From: UBA1672 sp023140905
Lineage (GTDB): Bacteria; Pseudomonadota; Alphaproteobacteria; Micavibrionales; Micavibrionaceae
Reading direction: 5' to 3'
Assembly (NCBI GenBank): GCA_030636745.1
Contig: DAOVWH010000088.1
Coordinates: forward strand, 1-6,985
DNA: 6,985 nucleotides
Both the position numbers and the translations under genes were made by a program. The notes beneath the pieces are model-generated. The model saw only the letters and a program-made list of their open reading frames with translations, searched no databases and was not told the DNA's origin. The stretch's first letter is position 1, and every line of letters starts with the position of its first letter. Below are positions 1 to 5,695 of this stretch, one piece after another.

Positions 1-538
1 CAAAGAATTTCTTAATAGCAGAAATAATCTCGTTAGGCTCACTCATCCGTCCAATGCCATTTTCTCCACAAGCTAAATTTCCTTCATTGGGACCAACAGA
101 CACTATCCCACGCTCAAGCAATGTGTCCACATTAGCTCGCGTCGCTTTATGTCTCCACATAACAGAGTTCATTGCAGGTGCAATCATAATTGGTTTATCA
201 GAGGCTAAGAGCAGGGTAGAGGCTAGATCATCAGCTAATCCATGCGCCATTTTAGCCATCATATGAGCACTTCCGGGAGCTATAATAATCAGATCATGCT
301 CACGGCTTAAGCGAATATGGCCCATTTGAGTTTCATCAGTAAGTGACCAGAGATCATCATAAACCTGATTTTCTGACAGGGCAGCTACGCTCAAAGGTGT
401 GACAAATTGTGCCCCGCCTTTCGTTAGAACACATGTTACATGCGCGTTTTCTTTGCGTAAAATCCGGATAAGATCCAGCGTTTTATAGGCTGCTATTCCT
501 CCGGAGATAATCAGTAGTATTTTTTTACCATCAAGCAT
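1..538 (-). CDS. coaBC: CoaBC (Dfp), N-terminal phosphopantothenoylcysteine decarboxylase part, cut by window edge
   Basis: This is the first 179 residues of the bifunctional coenzyme A enzyme. In the family, the N-terminal CoaC half is a flavoprotein that decarboxylates 4'-phosphopantothenoylcysteine to 4'-phosphopantetheine. The CoaB ligase half that joins cysteine to phosphopantothenate would lie beyond the left edge. I translated the reverse strand directly. It opens with the flavin-binding signature SGGIAAYK (12-19). MGHI follows, with the catalytic His at 74, then PAMN with Asn124, and ACGENGIGRM (156-165) with Cys157. These match H75, N125 and C158 of E. coli Dfp one residue apart, so the active site looks intact. 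The ATG at 538 is preceded by an A-rich stretch with no Shine-Dalgarno sequence, which is unusual beside the strong sites of other genes here. The start fits family length at the N terminus. Whether the CoaB half is present cannot be seen. Confidence 0.95.
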   Translation of the reverse strand, partial: MLDGKKILLIISGGIAAYKTLDLIRILRKENAHVTCVLTKGGAQFVTPLSVAALSENQVYDDLWSLTDETQMGHIRLSREHDLIIIAPGSAHMMAKMAHGLADDLASTLLLASDKPIMIAPAMNSVMWRHKATRANVDTLLERGIVSVGPNEGNLACGENGIGRMSEPNEIISAIKKFF

Positions 539-543
539 TTTTT

Positions 544-558
544 ATATAGAATCTATAT
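544..558. promoter_or_regulatory. 15-bp palindrome between the coaBC -10 element and start codon
   Basis: ATATAGA and TCTATAT form perfect 7-bp arms around a single central base (551). The palindrome lies just downstream of the candidate -10 and ends 5 nt before the coaBC start codon (536-538). It sits where an operator would block initiation, or where a weak hairpin would cover the start of the mRNA. Its regulator, if any, is unknown. Low sequence complexity raises the chance of coincidence. Confidence 0.4.
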
Positions 559-582
559 TGTGTATATTTATTGTGTATATTT
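557..582. repeat. perfect 13-bp tandem direct repeat in the coaBC promoter
   Basis: On the plus strand ATTGTGTATATTT occurs twice without a gap, at 557-569 and 570-582, with no mismatch. The two copies cover the candidate -10 element and most of the promoter spacer of coaBC. They could be paired protein-binding sites. They could also be a slippage duplication in AT-rich DNA. Confidence 0.85.
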
Positions 583-589
583 CTCTCAA
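561..589 (-). promoter_or_regulatory. candidate sigma-70-type promoter for coaBC
   Basis: Read on the minus strand, TTGAGA (584-589) and TATACA (561-566) are separated by exactly 17 nt. This fits a -35/-10 pair pointing at coaBC. Transcription would begin near 553-555, leaving a leader of only about 15 nt, in keeping with the missing Shine-Dalgarno sequence. The -10 and spacer lie inside a tandem repeat. The assignment is inferred from sequence only. Confidence 0.5.
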
Positions 590-600
590 GCGTGAACAGT

Positions 601-628
601 AAAAAAAGCCGTGCTAAAAAGCAAGGCT
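601..628 (-). terminator. intrinsic terminator of the small acidic membrane protein gene
   Basis: On the minus strand the arms AGCCTTGC (621-628) and GCACGGCT (607-614) pair over 8 positions with one mismatch. The loop is 6 nt (615-620), and an uninterrupted run of T follows (601-606 as A on the plus strand). It starts 33 nt after the stop codon of the 661-951 gene. It should separate that gene from coaBC downstream on the same strand, so coaBC needs its own promoter. Confidence 0.88.
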
Positions 629-660
629 CTTCATATTCTCATTTTCAAAGAAAACTGTAA

Positions 661-951
661 TTAACGAGATCCGTCTATAGCAGAATTGATTTCATCGGCA
701 AGACCTTGTGTTGCAGGATCTACAACATTTTGGATGTCAGAGGAGGAAACCGCTTCTTCCATGTTAGACGCATCAGAAGTGTCAGAATCATAAACGATTC
801 CCAAATCACTATCTCCTGTAGCTGGAGATATCTGCGCTACGCTTGCTCCATCAGGAGATATTATAACACTATTATATAGTGCAAACATAGCAACGAGTCC
901 CATAGCAAGTACAGTTGTTGAATACAAAATTGAACGGGTAAAATTACTCAT
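661..951 (-). CDS. small acidic protein with one N-terminal membrane segment, function unknown
   Basis: I do not recognise this 96-residue protein. Residues 1-7 are short and carry one Arg. Residues 8-31 form one hydrophobic stretch rich in Leu, Ala, Val and Met. The rest (about 33-96) is hydrophilic, rich in Ser, Asp, Glu and Ala, with few basic residues and no Cys. This fits a signal-anchor protein with an acidic, probably disordered tail outside the inner membrane. A cleaved signal peptide is possible, but no clear AXA site follows the hydrophobic stretch. The start is well supported: on the minus strand GAGGGA (960-965) precedes the ATG by 8 nt. A candidate promoter lies upstream and a strong intrinsic terminator downstream, which argues for a real single-gene unit. 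It is divergent from murJ, which begins 223 nt away. It could be a lineage-specific envelope protein; I assign no function. Confidence 0.7.
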   Translation of the reverse strand: MSNFTRSILYSTTVLAMGLVAMFALYNSVIISPDGASVAQISPATGDSDLGIVYDSDTSDASNMEEAVSSSDIQNVVDPATQGLADEINSAIDGSR

Positions 952-1003
952 ATCCAGAGTCCCTCTTTAGATAGATTATAGAAAAACAACGCCCCCATCG
1001 CGG

Positions 1004-1034
1004 ATGATAGCATATTGATATGCCGGAATGTCAA
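1004..1034 (-). promoter_or_regulatory. candidate promoter of the small membrane protein gene, with a dyad in its spacer
   Basis: On the minus strand a consensus -35 TTGACA (1029-1034) is followed by TATCAT (1004-1009). The 19-nt spacer is long, but a TGC just before the hexamer gives an extended -10. The spacer contains the inverted repeat GCATAT-TG-ATATGC (1010-1023), placed where a repressor or a MerR-like activator could bind. The leader to the ATG at 951 would be about 45 nt. This is inference from sequence. Confidence 0.45.
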
Positions 1035-1159
1035 ATAAAAATGTGTGTGCATAAATTATATCTCACGATAATATATAAAAGTAAGCTACTATCTTTTGCA
1101 TCTGGACTTTAATACGTATCAGACCTTATCAATGAAAAAGCCTATTAAAACACGATCTT

Positions 1160-1164
1160 AAGGA
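1160..1164 (+). promoter_or_regulatory. Shine-Dalgarno sequence of murJ
   Basis: AAGGA lies 10 nt before the murJ ATG at 1175 and supports that start. It overlaps the TAA stop (1159-1161) of a possible 9-codon leader reading frame beginning with ATG at 1132. Confidence 0.7.
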
Positions 1165-1174
1165 ATAAAGCTGA

Positions 1175-2719
1175 ATGAAACTCGCAAAAGCAATGCTTAC
1201 AGTCGCAGGAATGACGGCGTTATCACGTATAGTTGGGCTTGCGCGGGACATTTTAACAGCGGCTTATTTAGGGGCAGGGCCTATAGCAGATGCTTTTTTT
1301 GTAGCGTTTAAGCTTCCCAATTTTTTCCGGCGCATTACTGCAGAGGGAGCTTTTAGTATTGCTTTTGTTCCTATGTATTCCAAAAAGCGGGAAATCGAAA
1401 CACAGAAAACAGCAGATAAATTTGCTAGTAATGCATTTATGATTATGCTTTGCGCATTATCTGTATTTACGGTGCTTGCTCTTATAATGATGCCTTACAT
1501 TATTGGTGCAATTGCACCTGGCTTTTCAGATGACCCGATGCGTTCTAATCTGGCTGTGGAGCTAAGCAGGATTACATTTCCTTATCTACCGTTGATTTCT
1601 TTGGCGGCGCTTTTAGGAGGCGTGCTTAACGCTATGGACCGGTTTGCACCATTTGCTTTTGCACCTGTATTTTTTAATGTGGCACTCATCGTATCGTTAT
1701 TATTAAGCGGTTATTTTCAAACAGCCGGACATGCTATGGCTTGGGGATTGCTCATAGCCGGTATATTACAATTTACCTTTCTTCTGGCATGTGCAAAAAA
1801 AGCAGGAATGCGGCTAACCCTTGGGATTCCAAGGCTTGACGCTGATATGCGCAAGGTTTTCTATCTTATGGGACCTGCTGTAATCGGAGCCGGTGTTATT
1901 CATATCAATTTATTTGCTGATGTGATTATAGCGTCTTTTCTTAAAGAAGGCTCTATCTCTTATCTGTATTATGCTGATCGTCTCAATCAGTTACCATTGG
2001 GTGTGGTGGGCATAGCAGTTGGTACAGCTCTTCTTCCCATACTTTCCCGTGCCATGACAAAGAAAGATAAAACCGAGGCGCAAGACTTGTTTAACCGCTC
2101 TCTTGAATATTGTCTTTTACTGGCCTTACCGGCATCCATAGCGTTACTAGCTATGCCTTTAACATTGATTACCGTTCTTTTTGAGCGTGGCGCTTTCGAC
2201 GCTGTGGATAGCCAGATATGTGCCAATGTCCTAAGAGCATATGCTATAGGGCTTCCGTCCTATGTTGCTATCAAAGTTTTTTCAACAGCGCATTGGGCGC
2301 GTGAAGATACAACAACGCCTGTACGTATATCGGTTATTGCTACTGTGCTGAATATCATTTTGAGCCTTATTCTTATTCAGATTATTGGAGTGGCCGGTAT
2401 AGCTTTGGGTACAGGGCTAACGGGATGGTTGCAATTTTATTTGCATATACGGGCGCTTAAAGGTCATGAAGTGGCATGCTTTGACAAGAAATTTCGAAGG
2501 AATGCTCCTAAAATTATACTCGCTTCTTGCATCATGGGAGCTGTCGTGTATATGTTGGATTCCGTGCTTCATAGTATGGTATTCGGGGCGGAGATATTTT
2601 CTCAAATTATCGCTTTGACAGGAATTATTGCAAGCGGCATAGCTTTATATGCGGCTTTAATTTTATTGATGAAAGTTATTAGTATATCCAATATTAAACG
2701 CTACATGGTAAAGTGCTGA
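1175..2719 (+). CDS. murJ: MurJ (MviN), lipid II flippase
   Basis: This 514-residue polytopic membrane protein belongs to the MOP superfamily, which in bacteria moves lipid II across the inner membrane for peptidoglycan assembly. The length matches the family (about 510-520) and the hydrophobic pattern runs through the whole protein, ending near residue 507. Residues known to be essential in E. coli MurJ appear at matching positions: Arg18, Arg24, Asp39, Arg52 and, one residue shifted, Arg269 within YYADRL. The N-terminal signature LPNFFRR...EGAFS (47-61) is typical. The conserved GVVGIAVGTALLP block falls at 276-288. The ATG at 1175 has AAGGA 10 nt upstream. trpS starts 43 nt downstream with no terminator between, so the two are probably co-transcribed. 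The upstream neighbour is divergent, so the promoter must lie in 952-1160, but I could not pick one hexamer pair with confidence. Nothing suggests damage. Confidence 0.98.
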   Translation: MKLAKAMLTVAGMTALSRIVGLARDILTAAYLGAGPIADAFFVAFKLPNFFRRITAEGAFSIAFVPMYSKKREIETQKTADKFASNAFMIMLCALSVFTVLALIMMPYIIGAIAPGFSDDPMRSNLAVELSRITFPYLPLISLAALLGGVLNAMDRFAPFAFAPVFFNVALIVSLLLSGYFQTAGHAMAWGLLIAGILQFTFLLACAKKAGMRLTLGIPRLDADMRKVFYLMGPAVIGAGVIHINLFADVIIASFLKEGSISYLYYADRLNQLPLGVVGIAVGTALLPILSRAMTKKDKTEAQDLFNRSLEYCLLLALPASIALLAMPLTLITVLFERGAFDAVDSQICANVLRAYAIGLPSYVAIKVFSTAHWAREDTTTPVRISVIATVLNIILSLILIQIIGVAGIALGTGLTGWLQFYLHIRALKGHEVACFDKKFRRNAPKIILASCIMGAVVYMLDSVLHSMVFGAEIFSQIIALTGIIASGIALYAALILLMKVISISNIKRYMVKC

Positions 2720-2762
2720 AACGTAAAATAAACACATAACAAACATATGAAAGAGCATTGAT

Positions 2763-3779
2763 ATGAAACGTATTTTTTCAGGTATGCAGCCAACCAGTCA
2801 GCTTCACCTTGGGAATTATCTTGGTGCGCTAAAGAACTGGGTGGATCTTCAAAAAGAGGAAGATACGCAACGTTTGTATTGCGTTGTTGATTTGCATGCA
2901 ATCACAATGCCTTACGATCACACACAGCTTTCTCAGGCAACCCTTGAGATTGCCGCAGCTTATATGGCAGCTGGAATTGATCCGAAAAAATCAATACTAT
3001 TTGTTCAGTCCCATGTTCCAGAACATGCACAGCTTATGTGGCTTCTTGCCACGATGTCTCAGATGGGTAAGCTGGAGCGCATGACTCAGTTTAAGGATAA
3101 AGCTGGAAAGAATAAGGAACGCGCCAGTCTTGGCCTGTTTGCTTATCCTGTGCTGATGGCGGCGGATATTCTGCTTTACAAGGCAACACATGTGCCTGTG
3201 GGGGAAGATCAGAAACAACATTTGGAACTTACCCGTGATTTAGCATCAACCTTCAATACACGTTATGGTGTGGATTATTTTTCTCAGCCTGAGCCTGTTA
3301 TTTCCGGTCCGGCTCCTCGTGTGATGTCTTTGCGTGATGGAACCAAGAAAATGAGCAAATCGGCTGACTCTGACATGACGCGGATTAATCTGATTGATAC
3401 GCCTGAGATGATTGTTAAGAAAATCAAAAAAGCCAAAACCGACTCTGATCCGTTACCAGATAACTTAAAAGATCTGGAGGGACGTCCCGAAGCGATGAAC
3501 CTTGTTACAATCTATGCGGCTTTGGCCGGTATCAGCAAAGAGCAGGTTATTAAAGAATTTGCCGGGCAACAATTTGGTAAATTTAAACCGGCTCTGGCGG
3601 ATGTGGCGGTGGAACATCTTGCCCCTATAACCGAACGTATGAACGAGCTTTTGGATGATAAAGCGCAAATTGAGACAGTTTTACATGATGGAGCAGAGCA
3701 AGCACGTAAAATGGCAGCGCAGACTCTTGGCGAAGTTTTCGATATTATGGGCTTATCTAAAGTAGCAATGATTCACTAA
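2763..3779 (+). CDS. trpS: tryptophanyl-tRNA synthetase
   Basis: This 338-residue class Ic aminoacyl-tRNA synthetase charges tRNA-Trp with tryptophan using ATP; family members work as cytoplasmic homodimers. The length is normal for bacterial TrpS (about 330-340). The HIGH-type motif appears as HLGN (15-18), preceded by the typical SGMQPTSQL. The second ATP-binding motif is a perfect KMSKS (196-200). Asp135 in AADILLYKA corresponds by position to the Asp that contacts the tryptophan indole (Asp132 of the Geobacillus enzyme). VGEDQKQHLELTRD, also strongly conserved, follows at about 145-158. The start at 2763 is supported by AAGAG (2751-2755) 7 nt upstream and by the standard N terminus. It is probably the second gene of a murJ-trpS transcript, with 43 nt between the genes. 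I see no convincing intrinsic terminator in the 184 nt after it, although the run of short hypothetical spacing there may hold the promoter of the next gene. Confidence 0.99.
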   Translation: MKRIFSGMQPTSQLHLGNYLGALKNWVDLQKEEDTQRLYCVVDLHAITMPYDHTQLSQATLEIAAAYMAAGIDPKKSILFVQSHVPEHAQLMWLLATMSQMGKLERMTQFKDKAGKNKERASLGLFAYPVLMAADILLYKATHVPVGEDQKQHLELTRDLASTFNTRYGVDYFSQPEPVISGPAPRVMSLRDGTKKMSKSADSDMTRINLIDTPEMIVKKIKKAKTDSDPLPDNLKDLEGRPEAMNLVTIYAALAGISKEQVIKEFAGQQFGKFKPALADVAVEHLAPITERMNELLDDKAQIETVLHDGAEQARKMAAQTLGEVFDIMGLSKVAMIH

Positions 3780-3886
3780 ATATAATGGTATAGTTCATGC
3801 TGACTTTATTATCTATACGGACTATGCTAATTATTATAAGAAGATATTTGCATTTTTGAGCAAGAAATAGCACAATAGTCGCAGTT

Positions 3887-3922
3887 TTTAATTATAACGT
3901 TTTTTATTATACGTTTAATTAT
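3887..3922. repeat. imperfect AT-rich repeats ahead of the secreted protein gene
   Basis: The stretch contains TTTAATTAT twice (3887-3895 and 3914-3922). It also contains ATTATAACGTTT (3891-3902), matched by ATTATACGTTT (3906-3916) with one base missing. It lies 42 nt before the start codon at 3964, in the 184-nt gap after trpS. It probably belongs to the promoter region of the secreted protein gene, with TATAAC and TATACG as possible -10 elements. No good -35 element is at the right distance. The rest of the gap (3780-3886) shows nothing I can name. Confidence 0.4.
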
Positions 3923-3963
3923 CTGGGACTTGTTACAGCGTAAAATTGGGACAGCGTGAAATA

Positions 3964-4635
3964 ATGTTTAGTATATCCAAATCTTTTTTGACAGGGCTAG
4001 CTTTTAGCACTCTGTTTGTTTCGGCATTTTCTACTTTTGCACAGGCTGAGATATTCTTTTATGAAGACCGGGAAGAGCGTTTTACAATGTCGTTTCCTGA
4101 TACATGGAAGCGTGTGACGAATCAGAAGGCTGATGATCAAATTACGATATCTGCTCCTGGTGTAAATGATTATGCTACATGTCGCGTACGTGTGCGCGAA
4201 GACCGCCGCTTTGTTATTTATCCGGGCAAGTTCGACTCTGATATACAAAAAATAGCGTATAGCAGGGATTTCTGGAATAATTATCTAGGCGAATATAATG
4301 ATGTAATCGTTGACACATTTAAGGACCAATCCGGTCTGGCTCAAGGATATGCTAGTATGTCTGAAGCGTCATATGAAACAGCAGAGGGGCCATTAGTTCG
4401 TAAGCGCGGTATCATGTTTGCTTCTCTATATCACGATCAAGTGTATGTTGTTGATTGTTCTGCGGCGGAAAGTGTTTTCTATAAATGGCGTCCGGCGTTT
4501 CTATCCGTGATTAAATCAATCGAATTCGGAGAAGTTAGACACCCAAAATTACGTGGCAACTACCGTATATTCAACAATAAAGGCGAAGAAGTTAAAGTGC
4601 TGGGACCGAAAGAGCTGGATACCTATAAGTTCTAA
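3964..4635 (+). CDS. secreted protein with signal peptide and two cysteines, function unknown
   Basis: Counting from the ATG at 3964 the protein has 223 residues. A TTG six codons upstream is also in frame, but the ATG gives a canonical signal peptide: Lys6, a hydrophobic core at 8-25 and an AQA site at 26-28, so the mature protein should start at Glu29. It is therefore probably periplasmic, via Sec. The mature part is mixed alpha/beta in character, without membrane segments. The block FTMSFPDTWKRV (40-51) and a C-terminal segment with Trp, Phe and VIKSIEF resemble the PsbP/DcrB/Mog1-like fold, in which similar opening strands occur; this is a weak resemblance from memory. The mature chain has exactly two cysteines, 73 and 165, which could form one disulfide. 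The ribosome binding site is weak: GGGA lies 12 nt upstream. It sits alone between trpS and a terminator, suggesting its own promoter. I cannot assign a function. Confidence 0.88.
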   Translation: MFSISKSFLTGLAFSTLFVSAFSTFAQAEIFFYEDREERFTMSFPDTWKRVTNQKADDQITISAPGVNDYATCRVRVREDRRFVIYPGKFDSDIQKIAYSRDFWNNYLGEYNDVIVDTFKDQSGLAQGYASMSEASYETAEGPLVRKRGIMFASLYHDQVYVVDCSAAESVFYKWRPAFLSVIKSIEFGEVRHPKLRGNYRIFNNKGEEVKVLGPKELDTYKF

Positions 4636-4650
4636 AGATTCCTTATTGAT

Positions 4651-4702
4651 AATAAAGTTACCAAAAGGCAAGCGGATATAAACTGTTTGCCTTTTCTTTA
4701 TT
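4651..4702 (+). terminator. hairpin terminator after the secreted protein gene
   Basis: AAAAGGCAA (4663-4671) and TTGCCTTTT (4687-4695) pair perfectly over 9 bp around a 15-nt loop. The outer sequences AATAAAG (4651-4657) and CTTTATT (4696-4702) continue the stem across a one-sided 5-nt bulge. The T-rich right side provides the tail. It begins 15 nt after the stop codon at 4635 and ends 50 nt before tsaB. The A-rich left side could also let it work on the opposite strand. It implies a separate promoter for tsaB, or read-through into it. Confidence 0.75.
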
Positions 4703-4740
4703 AAGCTAAACTACTATAAGCAATAAAATATCACAAATAA

Positions 4741-4745
4741 AAGGA
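4741..4745 (+). promoter_or_regulatory. Shine-Dalgarno sequence of tsaB
   Basis: AAGGA lies 7 nt before the ATG at 4753 and fixes the tsaB start. Between the preceding hairpin and this site are only about 38 nt of AT-rich sequence. A promoter would have to fit there or overlap the terminator. Confidence 0.75.
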
Positions 4746-4752
4746 TGAAGAC

Positions 4753-5514
4753 ATGCGGGTTCTTGCAATCGATAGCGCTATGAATGGATGCTCTGCTTGC
4801 GTTTATGAGACGCATAATGACGAAGATTGCACAGGCGTTGTTTTGGCGGAAGAACAATTAGAAATGAGCCGTGGGCAGGCTGAGCACCTTATGCCAATGA
4901 TCCAGAGTGTGATGGAAAAATCTGTTACAGAGTATAATAATCTGGATTTAATCGGCGTTACTAATGGTCCTGGAGCTTTTACAGGGATGCGTATTGGAAT
5001 AGCCACAGCCAAAGCAATAGGTTTAGCCGCAGGAAAGCCAGTGATCGGTGTATCAACATTTTTATCTGTGCTGGAGACTTATCTTGGCCAGAAGGCGGTT
5101 CAAGAAGAGAGGCTGCTTTACGATCATTATGCACTTATCTTAGAGACAAAACGCAAAGATTATTATTTTCAAATGTTTGAGAATAAGGGAGAGGAGGGCG
5201 TTCAAGCAAAGATAGAGAGTATGGTAACAAATGTTCCTGCAAAAGTTGCATCCGGTTCAGAAATAGAAACAATTATAAGTAAGACAAATTCTTTGCTCAT
5301 TGGAGATGCAGTAGATCGCCTCATGAGTGAACATAATCTCGTATTACCAAACCATGTGGTTACAATGCCTGCGATTTGCTCTGTAGCAAAATTAGCGGTA
5401 TTTATTGATCGGGAACAAGGACATGAAGATGGTTGTAGGCCAGTTTATTTGCGCGGAGCAGAGATCGGGGTTGCTAAGAATATACCTCGTTCAATTAAGC
5501 AGTATAGGAAATAA
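4753..5514 (+). CDS. tsaB: TsaB, threonylcarbamoyl-adenosine (t6A) tRNA modification subunit
   Basis: TsaB is the scaffold partner of TsaD and TsaE. The complex transfers threonylcarbamoyl to A37 of tRNAs that read ANN codons; the acyl donor is made by TsaC. The protein has the ASKHA-type fold but no known catalysis of its own. The sequence opens with MRVLAIDSA (1-9), then SRGQAEHLMPMI (39-50), GVTNGPGAFTGMRIG (68-82) and AKAIGLA (86-92), the hallmark blocks of TsaB. The family pattern usually has His where Gln42 stands in RGQAEH. The C terminus carries the usual PVYLRG (230-235). At 253 residues it is longer than E. coli TsaB (231). Extra length appears near 20-35 (a charged DED-containing loop) and around 110-125. 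In many alphaproteobacteria rimI follows tsaB; here none does, and the next gene is a mucR homologue 181 nt away. TsaD, TsaE and TsaC are not in the window. Confidence 0.94.
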   Translation: MRVLAIDSAMNGCSACVYETHNDEDCTGVVLAEEQLEMSRGQAEHLMPMIQSVMEKSVTEYNNLDLIGVTNGPGAFTGMRIGIATAKAIGLAAGKPVIGVSTFLSVLETYLGQKAVQEERLLYDHYALILETKRKDYYFQMFENKGEEGVQAKIESMVTNVPAKVASGSEIETIISKTNSLLIGDAVDRLMSEHNLVLPNHVVTMPAICSVAKLAVFIDREQGHEDGCRPVYLRGAEIGVAKNIPRSIKQYRK

Positions 5515-5526
5515 GAAAGACCATGA

Positions 5527-5576
5527 ATTGAACAATTATTTCAATGTGCATAATTTATGCGTGTAGTTTGTATAAT
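5527..5576 (+). promoter_or_regulatory. candidate mucR promoter region with two dyads
   Basis: A perfect TATAAT (5571-5576) stands 119 nt before the mucR ATG. Two inverted repeats lie just upstream: ATTGAA-7 nt-TTCAAT (5527-5545) and GCATAA-T-TTATGC (5548-5560). The second covers the place where a -35 element would be, and no good TTGACA-like hexamer is present. Ros/MucR proteins are known to repress their own genes and to bind AT-rich DNA, so these dyads are reasonable candidate operators. The remaining 5577-5680 shows no clear hairpin or reading frame. Confidence 0.4.
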
Positions 5577-5695
5577 TTCTTGAGATTCCAGATGAAGTAT
5601 GCAAGTCTATTAGCCCTAAGATTGTATCCGTGTGTATCGGAATATTAATTTTCTTAAATTAGGTTATAAAAACAGGTAAAAGAAAGTTCGTGTGT

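Noticed and set aside
54..266. Open frame of 70 codons on the plus strand
   Set aside because: It lies inside coaBC on the opposite strand, where the flavin and active-site motifs are intact. It has no recognisable motif of its own.
2701..2901. Minus-strand frame of 66 codons over the murJ-trpS junction
   Set aside because: It overlaps the 3' end of murJ and the 5' end of trpS and has a composition typical of antisense frames. No ribosome binding site or motif supports it.
3788..3818. GTATAG and CTATAC as a terminator after trpS
   Set aside because: The stem is only 6 bp and AT-rich, the loop is 19 nt, and no T run follows. It is not a convincing intrinsic terminator.
3946..3963. TTG at 3946 as start of the secreted protein
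   Set aside because: It would add six polar or charged residues before a signal peptide that is already complete from the ATG at 3964.
5690..5695. GTG at 5690 as start of MucR
   Set aside because: The ATG two codons later gives the usual MSEE-like N terminus and a better distance to the AGAAAG sequence.
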